From Pycnopodia helianthoides (taxonomy: Eukaryota; Echinodermata; Asteroidea; Forcipulatida; Asteriidae), in assembly GCA_032158295.1 (NCBI GenBank), contig CM063251.1:18601425-18665424 (forward strand): DNA of 64,000 nucleotides. Reading direction: 5' to 3'. Positions 42,227 to 55,500 of the stretch are shown piece after piece (position 1 is the stretch's first letter; the number at the start of each line of letters is the position of its first letter). Made by a program: the position numbers and the translations under genes. The notes under the pieces were generated by a model. That model made no database searches, had not been told where the DNA came from, and worked only from the letters and a program-made list of their open reading frames with translations.

Positions 42227-45200
42227 ATGTCACTCAAATGGTTTTTGGTGGTGCTTTTGGCGTTAGTCGTTCTGGATGAAAGAGTTAGTGCGGGTAAGTT
42301 TTTTTCCCGCGTTTTATTGAAAGCACAAGATTCTATATATGCACTGTTCTTATGGACATTTCACCCGGGATATTTAGCATCACATCAAGGAAGACTTAAC
42401 TTGTAATCTACCTTTATTTGTTGAATTTTAACTGCAACTGGTCCGTTTTATTGACGATTTTATTGATAGTCATTAGTTAATTATTTGTATACCAGACGAA
42501 TCAACGTGCAGGTGTTTGTGACAGTAATATAGCATCGCTCTTTATAACATTGTTTACGTATCTTAATTTTTGTAATAGATGTTCATTTATGTCTAATTAA
42601 ATGCCATACAAGGTCAACTTAGTGGCAGATATGTAACCAAGGAGGTGTACATATCGTTTTTTGACGTTGAAATTGCTGTTGAATAACACATAATCTGACA
42701 TTTAGTTGTTACTATTGTTTAGACAACAAAGACATGGTTGTGTGTTCGGTTTGCGGTAACACCATGTGTATAGTCATCTACTTTGCTGTGTAGATTTGGT
42801 TCTCTATAGAGAACTTGTCTTTCTATTTTGTTCTACTAACGCGGAGTAGATTCTCGGAGATTCGGGAGACTTCTCAGTTCTGAAAAAGAACTGTCCTGCT
42901 TATTAACTACTACCTGCATGGGCGGGATGTAGGAAATCGGCATGGACGATACCTCACCATGCAATGCCTCAAACACCATAAAGACGTGATTGTTATTTTA
43001 AAGGAACATTACAGAATTGGTAAGAAAAAAACTTGTAAAATATACTTTTGATCACAGATTTTCTCGTGACTCAGATGGCCGATCGATCTCAAACTTCTAC
43101 AGGTTTGTCAGTTTATGGTCGATAACATAAAGTGCTTACACTGCTTGTTTTGTTAGCAAAAACCAATTCTGTAATGTTCCTTTAACTGATTATTGCATCG
43201 TAGTGTATAAAAGACAACCAATGTAATAAAAGCACCTTATTCTAAGGGCATTCCAATTCCGGAGGGGGACTCTACAGGCACATCGGACGAGTATGATGAC
43301 ACAAAAATATGTTCATTTGGAAATGGTTCACGGTTGAGTCTCTGTATTATTTTATATTTTTGATACATAAATTCAATATGTCAATTTGATGTCATTTAAT
43401 ACAACGAGATTACAAAATAAAATACCCTACCGTATTCATCATTCTCTATAAACATGGAGCCATTGAACAAATTAATGTCCAAAATTTTTTCAGAGGATTT
43501 TTAGCCAGATTTGTCTTTTGTTTTGTTATTTACTTCCCAGATTCGGGGTGTCCACCAAGCTACACAGACAAACAATGCATAAGTGTCATTTTATCACGTT
43601 GTAAGTACATTTTTTTTAATTCTAATATTTTCTAGTGAATGATAAGCAAAACAGATTTGCTCCCATGTGCCTTGTTTTGTAATCTCGTGTATTGTTTGAC
43701 AATAATTTATCCCCAAATAATTGCACATTATGTAAAACAAATGAGCAATCATTAATTATTTCTGATCATTAAAGTGACGATGTAATATTACAGACGCAAT
43801 ATTGCTATAACAACCAAGGGAGAGATTTGGAGTTGGGGGTCTTGAAGATTTGCTTGGACAATCGTTGAGATTTCTAGTCTCGGGGCCGATTTCACAAAGC
43901 ACTAAGATTCATCTTAAGATGAGTTATCAGTATTACCATAGTGATTTGTATTGTGACATCACTCTTTGCTAAGCAACTGCGATGGATTTGCAGTTACGAT
44001 CAGTCTGAACTCTTTGTGAAAGCGAGCCCTAGGCCGAGGGAGCACGCAGGACCGATTCCAACCCAAGGGTCCCCGTCGTTTCCCACGTGACTAAAAAAGC
44101 CCTGAAATGAGGTGCTATTTTAATTAAGGATCGATATTTTAGTTAATAGACCCATTTTATATGACGTCACAAGCCCAAACAACGCCCTCACCGAAGGTCA
44201 ATGAAGACCTATCATTGGCTGAGATATGACGCAGCGCGTGCACGCGTACACGTTTCCAATGACGGCCAATGAAAGGGGTACATCTGCAAGTATGGTGACA
44301 ATGTTGCTGCTAAGATAACAGATATGTGTTGCGGGAAAACAACTTATTTTCAATAATAGACCAACAATCCTAAAAAGAAATATATAATGGAATGTGAGCA
44401 GACACACCTTGTGAACATCCCGGAGTTCTGTATAATCAGCTCTGAAAGATACCCGATGGTTTTTAAATACTTATAAGACAATAAATAACTAACTAACTAA
44501 ATTAATACATACCTTAACAATGAAATAAATAAATAAATAGATAGATAAATAAATAGATAAATAAATATGTAAATAAATAAATAAATATATAGATGGGATA
44601 TCTGCTTCATGACGTCCCGATTGCCGCTCGTTGCTTTTCTTTCTAGCCGTATGCATTTTTGAGACAGAAAAAAATGGCCTCACTCTGAGGAGGTTGCTCA
44701 ATGACCCAAATTCATACAAAATTAATGTGCAACAATGTCGCATAAAGTAAATGTCAAATTGATATTAATAATTTAGTCAGGGTCCCAATGGAAACCAAAT
44801 GTTTGGGCCTACCCTGGGCAAGGAAAGGTTATAATAAAATAAAGAAATGGTTGTTTTTATAACACTGTAGTTTGAATGACGTATGGCTTGTTGGATAACA
44901 AATAATTCAATTGCCAGTTTGGAACAATTTGTGGAATTGCTTTTCTTTGAAAGAAAGTCTCAACAATGTTCATCATGATAAGAAGAATAATTTATTCATT
45001 TATATTGCGCAAGAAGGGTATGAATAATGTTCATCTTATGGACATTGCAATGTGAACAAAGAAATGCCGGGCATGCCAGCTGTAGAACCTGCTTTCATAG
45101 ATTGGAGCTGAAATTATTTGCCGACCATTAGCTGAGCATTTAGAGTTTTATTCGGTTTGACAGGAAAGCCTTGGATTCGGAAATTGCGTTTTCTAATACA

Positions 45201-46338
45201 TCTGAAATGAGATATACAGCTAACATTCCCTTAGTGAAAAGCACATTATAAAAATTCACTTTTTAAAAAGCTGCTCATTTCCCGATTTTCTAGATTGAGT
45301 CTGGATCGTGCCTTGATTTAGTAGGCCTAAAATAGAATCAGCGTTTTGACCAATAGCTATAGGATGTTTATTTTTAGTGTAAACCTATTAAAACCTATCG
45401 AGCGAGTGCTACAATGGCAATTGATCGGCAGAGAAAGTGGACCCTTAAAATCGTTAACTAAAACACTTCAGACTGAACAACTCCTCCAAGTAATTTGGCT
45501 TCTTCACCCTGCCCCTCCCCCTCCCCCCACGCTGAGATAAATCGCCTTGCCAGTCATAAATATCCAAAGGATATGCACTCAGCAATTCCATTAATAGAAA
45601 ACACTAGGTTTTGGTTAAGCAAATGACCGACAAACTGAGGGTTCTTACCCAGACTGTACTTCCTCAGCTAATTGACGTTTGCGAGAAACTCAAAGTAAAT
45701 TTGTCCCCGCAATTACGTAGTTTTCTTAAGGGCAACATGGATGTTTACTGAACCGATTTTGAACAGCCGTAAATACACCACAATGTAAAGCATGAAGTCC
45801 ACAGGGGAGTCAGTATCGTGACTGGCTTCGGTTCTACCGAGTATAGCCCGGATTCAATTACTGGTGCACGACAATGTTTGAATTATACATCATTTCAAGA
45901 TGGAATCACACTTGTTGTATGAAACCAGACCTCCGTTGAGGGGCATGCAGAAACGTTTCACGACATGTACATAACGGATTGCCCCGCTCTACAGATAAAG
46001 TAAAACATCGGTCATGTTTGGCAACCTTATGCCTTGGTATAATTGGGTCCCGCATGTAGTCAAGCTTACATTGAGTGCAATCATGATTGGGTGTACACCC
46101 TTCCTCCATCATGCATAGTAAAAGCAATCAGACCACAAAGTCTGGTGCTGACTACCTACTGTCTGTCGTGGTCGTTATACGAGAACTGTAGCTTCTCGCA
46201 TATTTACTCTCTTTGAAGCAAGATAAGGCACATTCAATTTTATTATCTCTGTCATTACTTATTGGAGTTTGCCTTCTATTATCAAATCAGTGGTGCAAAC
46301 ATAATTATTTGTGGTCTTTCATTAATCTTGCTGGTACT

Positions 46339-46416
<78 letters not shown>

Positions 46417-46473
46417 CTGTTGTTGTTGTTGTTGCTGTTGCTGTTGCTGCTGTTGTCGTTGTTGTTGTTGTTT

Positions 46474-46520
<47 letters not shown>

Positions 46521-49500
46521 AGTGTTGTTGTTGGTGTTACTGTGTTGTTGTTGATGTTATTATTATTATTATGTTTATTGTTATTGTTGTTGTTTGTTGG
46601 TGGTGGTGGTAATGGTGGTGGTGTTTTTTGTTCGGGCGGGGGGGGTCTTCTCATTTAATAAATGGACTCACCGAAGCGTTTATCCTGAAGAGAATACGCT
46701 GCCTTTTGTCTAGCGTTTTGGTTAATGAATTTACGTATTAAAGTTGATTGATTGATTTGTTTGTTCACTCTAGCAAAGAAGAACTCGATGCACAATGAAG
46801 AATCAACGAATCCACTGACGGATCCTGAATGGTTTCAGGTAAAACACCTCTCATTTCCTATTTTCCCTTTAACCCTTCACACTAGCCACTAATATTCCTT
46901 TTTTTCAGCTAATCCTTAATTATGCAAACATTCTTAATTAAAATTAGTATCAAATGTTTTCACACAATGTGCATTTGACATAATATATGCAGCCGGCGGT
47001 TACTCGAGGCATTTAATATTATTTTCGACCTGAAGACAAACAAATAAGAAGAATGCAAACCTGTTAAAAGCGCAGCTCTAGAATCCAGGGAGAATATTCT
47101 ACCCGATAGATTTACATTCTTGAAACCATTTCCAGTACGTAAATAATAACTGTATTTATAAAGCGCCTTTTGCCAAAGGATACAAGGCGCTGATATTTTT
47201 ACCTGCCATGTATGTGGAGCTACGTTTTTGAAGTATGAGACCTATGCATTTATAGCACCATGTAATGGTATACACGGTGCTGTGGCGCAATATGCTGCCG
47301 ATCAAACCAGGAATACCGGGGCGAACCCCTTCTCTTTTCGATAAGTGTAACTGGGTTCTTTTACGTGCATTACACAACACACGGGACCTACGGCTTTACG
47401 TCCCATCCAAAGGACGAAGCAATAATGGTTAAGTGTCTTGCTGAAGGACACAAGTGTCACGACCGGGACTCGAACCCACACTCTGCTGATCAGAAACACC
47501 AGAGCTTGAGTCCGGTGTTCTTATCCGCTCGGCCACGACACGCCACATCGCCTTTGCACGAAATATACAATTTTCCTGGCCCTGATCACTTCATTTAATT
47601 TTTTTCATAATTATCACTTTATATGATGACTGTTTTTCGTATTTATCGTAATGTACTGACATGATTTTTTAACTTGCCTTTAAAAAAATGTTACGCATTA
47701 TTAGTTAATTGTCCGCCATCAAGAACAAATATCCCTTAATTTGAAGCTAAGTGGGTATCGACTCTGAGAATTAGTCTCGTCTGAATTGTTGGCATTATCG
47801 ATTAAGTCGTGTTTAGATTCAAAATTTACTGTAGCTGTCCCTTTTTGCAATTAATTAACCTTTTTGAATGCACAAAAGTATTATAAAACATGACACTGTT
47901 TTATAATTTGAAAGAGAGTGCCTTATTCTAACGAATATTCAAAGATTATTTCATGATTCTTGAAGACAAATGCTTTTACGAAAATTTATTCCCAAACTTA
48001 GATGATCTGCTTTACACTCCGAACAGCTCGTTGGGGCTGATTTAAAACGACTATAGTCAGTTTTAGAATGACTGCAATGGCATTTTAAAAATTAATTGTT
48101 TGAAGTGGAGAGACTGCAGATGGTAAACATTCCTTCAAGCCTGAACTGGTCTCGTGCGTCTCAAATCCCTAAGCATTCATTCTATTCTGATATCTGGCAA
48201 TTTAGCGCTATGTATTCCCCAAAGCAAGGCATTTTCTGTTCACACAATTTTAAAGGAACAATACAGAATTGTTTTTTGCTAACAAAACAGTTGCTGGCAG
48301 TGTAAGCACTTTATGTAATCCACCATATACATAAACTGACAAACCTGTAGAAGTTTGTGATCGATCGGCCATCTGGGTCACGAGAAAATAAACTTCGGAT
48401 GTCTGTGAAGTCTCATTGTATCAACGTTGGTTCTTCCATGTTTTTTTGACCTCTTTTTTTGGAGAGACCCTGGATTCCTGGATTTTCGATTCTGAAAACA
48501 GTTTGGTGTTTGTTGTGACACAATAAAAACAGTGAACTACAACTTGAATGGGTCGATGTTGTATACATTACTCGGGCTGTTGAAATCACCTGTCCTTAAC
48601 TCCACACTTCCTTAAAGGAACATTACAGAATTGGTGAGAAAAAAAAACTTGTAAAATATACTTTTTTGATCACAGATTTACATAAAACTTCTACGGTCTA
48701 ATGATGATAGTAGAAAACATCCCTTGAAATATTTCTGTCTAATATGCCATATTTGTTGAGAAATGAATAATCTAATTTTCCGATTGGAGTTTATCACTCA
48801 GTGAGCGTTTTATTCATTTGTTGAGTTTATATGATTTCATTCAAAATGTGTAATCGGTTTTTCACTATTTTCTCGTGACCCAGATGGCCGATCGATCTCA
48901 AACTTCTACAGGTTTGTCGGTTTATGTATATGGTGGATTACATAAAGTGCTTACACTGCCAGCAACTGTTTTAATAGCAAAAAACAATTCTGTAATGTTC
49001 CTTTAAGGTGAAGGTATACGATTGGTAATCATTCTAAAAACGAATGGCAATAAAAACTGACTTGGTTAGAAGTATACAGCAACTTTCGATAGTGTAAAGC
49101 ATTTTGAGAAATATTTCAATTCAAAGTAATGTGGATATGGATAAAAATTTGAATCTGAGAAACGTTTCTGTCAGAAACGTTTCTCAGATCGTGTAATCCT
49201 ATTAGGGAATATCCTTTATGCGTGGACCCTATTTGCTGCGGATTTTGGCGATATCTCAAAAACCGCGACCACCTTTTGAGATGAAATTTTCACAGGTTAC
49301 TTTTATATATCTACATTTATATAGGATAAAAACATTCAAACGGTCCCCAAAACCAAAGGTGAACTTTGCCTTTAAAAACCAATTCACTTTTTAAACGCGG
49401 GTCATTTCGTTAGTCACTGCTATAGCCACTGATTTATATTCCAATCTTCACAGAAATAAGACATACGTTATTTGTTTGTTTTATTTTGTTGTTATTATTA

Positions 49501-52500
49501 TTATTAGAAGTATCATTTTCGAAATTACTGTCTACTGCTTCAGTTCTTCAGATTAGTTTGGTTCTTTTTGAATAAGACTTTAAAGGCAGTGGACACTATT
49601 GGTAATTACTCAAAATAATTATTAGCATAAAACCTTACTTGGTATAACGAGTAATGGGGAGAGGTTGACAGTATAAAACATTGTGAGAAACGGCTCCCTC
49701 TGAAGTGACATAGTTTTCGAGAAAGAAGTAATTTTCCACAAATTTGATTTCGAGACCTCAGAATTAGAATTTGAGGTCTCGAAATCAACCATCTGAAAGC
49801 ACACAACTTCGTGTGACAAGGGTGTTTTTTCTTTCGACGACCAATTAAGTTCAAATTTTCACAGGTTTGTTATTTTATCCATATGTTGAGATTCACCAAG
49901 TGAGAAGACTGGTCTTTGACAATTACCCATAGTGTCCAGTGTCTTTAAAGGGTTGCTAGACATTCTATCGAAGCATATTTACAGTTATTGAAATATATAT
50001 CATCTTCGACCGGAAGAAACGGAGGATGTGTACATTAGATGCACTTATGCACTCAGTATAGTGTTTTAAATACTTCTTTCTTGGTGTCTCCATTAATGTT
50101 GTACCCACGTATAGACTGTGCAAGTCTCGCGCGTATCGACAACGAGTAAGCAACTCGAACGAAGACTAACTTTTCAATGAAATCAACTCTTCTTTTTCAG
50201 TTCTGTTTATACAGAATCCTTGAGAAGAATACTACCCAAAAGCACTTTGTTATAAATACAATTTCAATTTATTCATAATACAACATTAAAAAAAAATAAC
50301 ATTCAATCAAAATTAAAACTTGGGACGAGGATGCTTATTTTTCTTAGAAATTCCCATTCGCCAAACATGCCCGACTTTGTGCGGCCATTACATAGGTTTA
50401 ATGATGATATGAACATCAGTTGGGCAACATTCTTAATTGGTTACAAGTAACCAGATACGGAGGTCAAGTGTTTTTCTCGGGTTTTCTTTGTTGATTTGTA
50501 AAATTTATTTTACTTTCATTCCATGGCTAAATTTTACTTTCCAAACAATACGAAGTAATTTTTATATCAACAAAATTCGCTAAAGGAACATTACAGATTT
50601 GGTTTTTGCTAACAAAAAAGTTGCTGGCAGTGTAAGCACTTTATGTAATCCACCATATACATAAACTGGCAAACCTGTAGAAGTTTGAGATCGATCGGCC
50701 ATCTGGGTCACGAGAAAATAGTGAAAAACCGATTACACATTTGCATGAAATCATATAGATTCAACAATGAATAAAACGCTCACTGAGCGATAAACTCCAA
50801 TCGGAAAATTAGTTTATTCATTTCTCATCAAATATGGCATTTCAGACAGAAATATTTCAAGCGATGTTTTCTACTATCATCATCATTAGACAGTGTAAGT
50901 TTTATTTAAAGCTGTGATCAAAAGTATATTTTACAAGTTTGTTTCTTACCAATTCTGTAATGTTCCTTTAAACTAAACTATTTGAAGAAATAGTAAAACT
51001 CAATAATGGTTGGGACCATCTTGGTACTGGAAGTTCGAATACTCGCGAGACTTGGTACTGGAAGTTCGAATACTCGCGAGACTTGGTACTGGAAGTTCGA
51101 ATACTCGCAAGACTTACACCATATATAAACTGATTCGAAATAATAACAGTCCAATATGAAAGGAAATAGTTAGTTTTCATTAATTTATAAGGAAATTGAT
51201 GTTAAAGGCACTTGACACTATTGGTAATTACTCAAAATAATTATTAGCATAAAACCTTACTTGGTATAGCGAGTAATGGGGAGAGGTTGACAGTATAAAA
51301 CATTGTGAGAAACGGCTCCCTTTGAAGTGACATAGTTTTCGAGAAAGAAGTAATTTTCCACGAATTTGATTTCGAGACCTCAAATTAGAATTTGAGGTCT
51401 CGAAATCAACCATCTGAAAGCACACAACTTCGTGTGACAAGGGTGTTTTTTCTTTCATAGTTATCTCGCAACTTCGACGACAGGTTTGTTATTTTATCCA
51501 TAAGTTGAGATACACCAAGTGAGAAGACTGGTCTTTGACAATTACCAATAGTGTCCAGTGTCTTTAACTTGAAAATGTTGCACATTGAGGGTACATTCAG
51601 ACACATCGTACACATAGCCCTATGAAACATGAAACGGATTCGACAAGATCGGCAGCGTAGGCTAGTAAAACATTATAACGAATCCACATTTGTCACGTTT
51701 ATCTCTTCAGTTGCTGTATGTCAGATAAAATTTAAGTTTTATTTATGTTTATCCTTGCACGATGTATGTTAATCAAAGTATACTTAATACCATCGCGAGT
51801 TCTGTGGGGGAGAAACATTTTATTCTAAAATTAGGTAAATATTTTATTGTAAGTTAGTCCACTCTTGTTTTGAAGGAGCAGATCATTTCACATACTAGTG
51901 AAGTCTACATAAATATTTCAAACTGTATTAGAGTCTAAAAGCATTTTGGTTTCAGTGAGTGCGTTTTTAAAAATTCTCATCCTTCAAAGCGAAGTGCCAA
52001 TTAAATATGCTCTTGCTGTCAAAACAAAATTGTGGCCTTCTGCAAAAACAGATGATTCACATTATGATCAGTAGTTTAGTAATGGAGGGTGGAGATGGAG
52101 GATTGTGCCTTCGATGATACAAACATGAGATTCGACTCATAATCTGAGAGTCTCGTGAGAAAAGGTATTTGGCTATAGTGCCATGGCAGATTTTTCTTGT
52201 GAAACAAAATATGATATAACAACAAGCAATTGCAGCCATTTTTGAAAAAATTCTACCAATATTTTGTTTTCAACGGACCAATCTGCGAGGGCTCTCCACC
52301 TGAGGCAAATATCTTCCCCCCCCCACATTCTCTGACTGTGTGCCAAATTCCATGCTTGTATCAGATGGGACGTATAATAGCCGTAGGTCCCGTGTGTTGT
52401 GTAATGCACGTAAAAATAACCCAGTGCACTTATCGAAAAGAGAAGGGGTTCGCCCCGGTGTTCCTGGTTTGATTGGCTGCACCTTGTAAACCATTACATG

Positions 52501-55500
52501 GTGCTATGTAAAGGAACAAGTTGAATACTTCAAAAACGTAGCTCCACAATACCTTGCAGGAAAATACTGAATGCTGAAGCGCCTTGAGCGTCACTGAGTG
52601 ACGGATATGAGCGCTACATAAGAAGCCACACATATTATTATCATCCAAGGCACAATTCCCCAAATACTTCCCCTATCTGCCCCCACTAGTTTAAAAACTA
52701 AAATAATATAATCTTTGAGATCTTTTTGATAACCAACATTTTAATATTTCCAGCACTTGTTGCGACAAATATCATGACATTTTATGGGACTTGTTAAATG
52801 TTATGAAATCTAAGGATTTATTTAATAACAACGTGATTATGACATGTTGTTTGTCGAAGTTGGGGTACAGCTTGGAGCAACTTCAGTCTAGTTTGATCGA
52901 GTTTATATATTTTGAGGCGACGTACTAAGTTGTTGTAGGCATAAACTTTTTTTTTCTTACAATCGTGCAATGCAATATTTGTCACCGTTGGAGCTTGTTT
53001 TATTTATACTAGAAAAATAAGCATTATTGGCTGAATGGCAACCACTTTCCTTTTTTCTTTCTTTTTAATTTCGAAACGAAGATCTGAACGCATTGAGCGC
53101 AGCCGAATTGTTGCACCACCCTCAGGGTCGATTCTGTGTTTCTTCTTCTTCGACAGAAACAAGTAATCGATACCCACCCTACCGCACCCGTGCATGCTGT
53201 CGCCCAAGGGTCCGATTCTTTGTTCGTTTTTTTCGGGGGGCAGAAAAAGTGTAATCGATACCACCCATCCCCGTTTCCCGCCATTGGGGACAGATTGTAA
53301 CTGATTGGCGAGTTTCCTCTTTTTCCCTCCCACTTTTCTCTTCTCGCTTCTTATCAGCGGATTTTTAAATTTCCCTGGCAACCGTTGCCATGAAAACGGC
53401 AATAATGACTGATGACACACCCTATGTATTTTTGACACGCTAGCCTATTTACCTTAACGCCGGCCCCAGACACACTGTCATTTTGAAATGTAAATGCAAT
53501 ACTTTTTAAAAAGCACTTTGACGTTAATGAATCACCACTATACATGCATTGCAGAAATTAAACAGAGTGATGGTATTCATTTCACTGGTTAATTTCACTG
53601 TTTAAAGGAACATTACAGAATTGGTTTTTGCTAACAAAATAGTGCTGGCAGTGTAATCACTTTATGTAATCCACCATATACATAAACTGACAAACCTGTA
53701 GAAGTTTGAGATCGATCGGCCATCTGGGTCAAATGAATAAAACGCTCACTGAGCGATAAACTCCAATCGGAAAATGAGTTTATTCATTTCTCATCAAATA
53801 TGACATTTCAGACAGAAATATTTCAAGGGATGTTTTCTACTATCGTCATCATAAGACCGTGTAAGTTGTGTGTAAATCTGTGATCAAAAGTATATTTTAC
53901 AAGTTTTTTTACTTACCAATTCTGTAATGTTCCTTTATTAAACATTCTAATTACTCCAACCATGTTACAAACTAAAGAAATTAGGCTATGTACTGGTTTG
54001 AATAATAAAACAAAAGACAGTCGATATGGGTCTGGAAACCTTGACTAGCTGTACAAAGTTACCGCCTTGGTTTAAACCCCATTCTTTTTTATTCTATGGA
54101 TTCAAAATTGATGAAAATGAGCGCTCTATTATTTGGCATTTCCAGTTCAAAGTATCTGGCATTTTTGTATTGTGTCTATATCTGTTGGGAATAGTTTTAA
54201 TATAGATACTATATATACAATGCATACACTTGTCAGCTCTCTCGAGAACAATGCTCGTAAAAAAAATAATCAAATAAAACCCCCTAACGACAAAACGCAC
54301 TAATTATCACCGCTCTGGTGAGCAACATTAATAAAATATTATCAAATAATACCAAAGAACGGCAAAATGCGGTCGTTTGGACCCGGCGTGACACAAAGAG
54401 GTACACGCTGGGGACTGGTGTCATTGATCAATCGACTGATGATCTCATTTGCCCGATTGACCCTTCATTGTATAAAGCCGTTGGTGTCTCACTCATAACA
54501 GACGCTTTTTTTGTGTTCCATCTAGATAATGAATTATCCCTTCAAATTGTTCTATTGTGGAAGACGAGTTTGCCGACGTTATCATGACACCTGCAAATTG
54601 GCCGCAGTATACATTGAGTTATGTTTTTTTTTTTTTTTAATTGCCAAACGAAGTGTAGTTTCTAAACTGCTTACAACGTACAGCGCATCATTGGTGGCTA
54701 TCCGAAATACAACGTCTTGGAACAGCAAGTCCACGAGGCTTAATGAGTGACTACCTTTAGTTATTTATTTATCGACTTATTTGTGTTATTCTGTCTTTCT
54801 TTATGTCCTCTTTTGTGGGGTGGGGCAAGCAGGGAAGCTTTTTTGGGGGAGGCTTGATAATTTACAAAGAGAAACCATTTGCATGAGTTGCAAGACCCAC
54901 GCCTCAGTAATTACACTGTCAATTATATTAGTTGATGTACTGACCCATTTATTGAATAATCTTGAGACAGTCTTAATTAGTTTATAATGTATGCACAAAA
55001 TATATTTTTCATTGCGAAAACCAAACTAATCATTATTGCACACTGGACTCAAGCTCTGGCATTTCTGGTCAGCAGAGTATGGGTTCAAGTCCCGGTCGTG
55101 ACACTAATTGCTGGTACGTCGGATGTGACGTACAGCCGTGGGTTGTGTAATGACGTAAAAGAACCCAGTTACACTTATATCTAAGAGAAGGGGGTTGCAT
55201 GCGACAGGTGTGGTGGCAGCTGAATGCACCTTGTAAACCACTAGAAGGTTCAACTTAAATCGGTCTCATCATTCAACAATTCAAATAAAAAAATTACAAT
55301 AAAAAATAGAAATAAGATCTTAGTCAGGATAAAGTGCTATATAAAGACTAGTTATTTTCAGGGGTCTAATCTGCTGTAAAAGTGCAATAACAATCAAAAT
55401 TTATTATCCCTATTATTATTATCTCAATTGTCAAATCCTGCGTGTATTCAATCATTTTTGTGATTTAAAGTTTTGTAAAAATGCGGTCAACGGACCACTA

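Noticed and set aside
46213..46654. Open frames of poly-Leu, poly-Cys/Arg and poly-Asn/Thr
   Set aside because: Translation of the (GTT)n microsatellite in different frames; no splice or start context.
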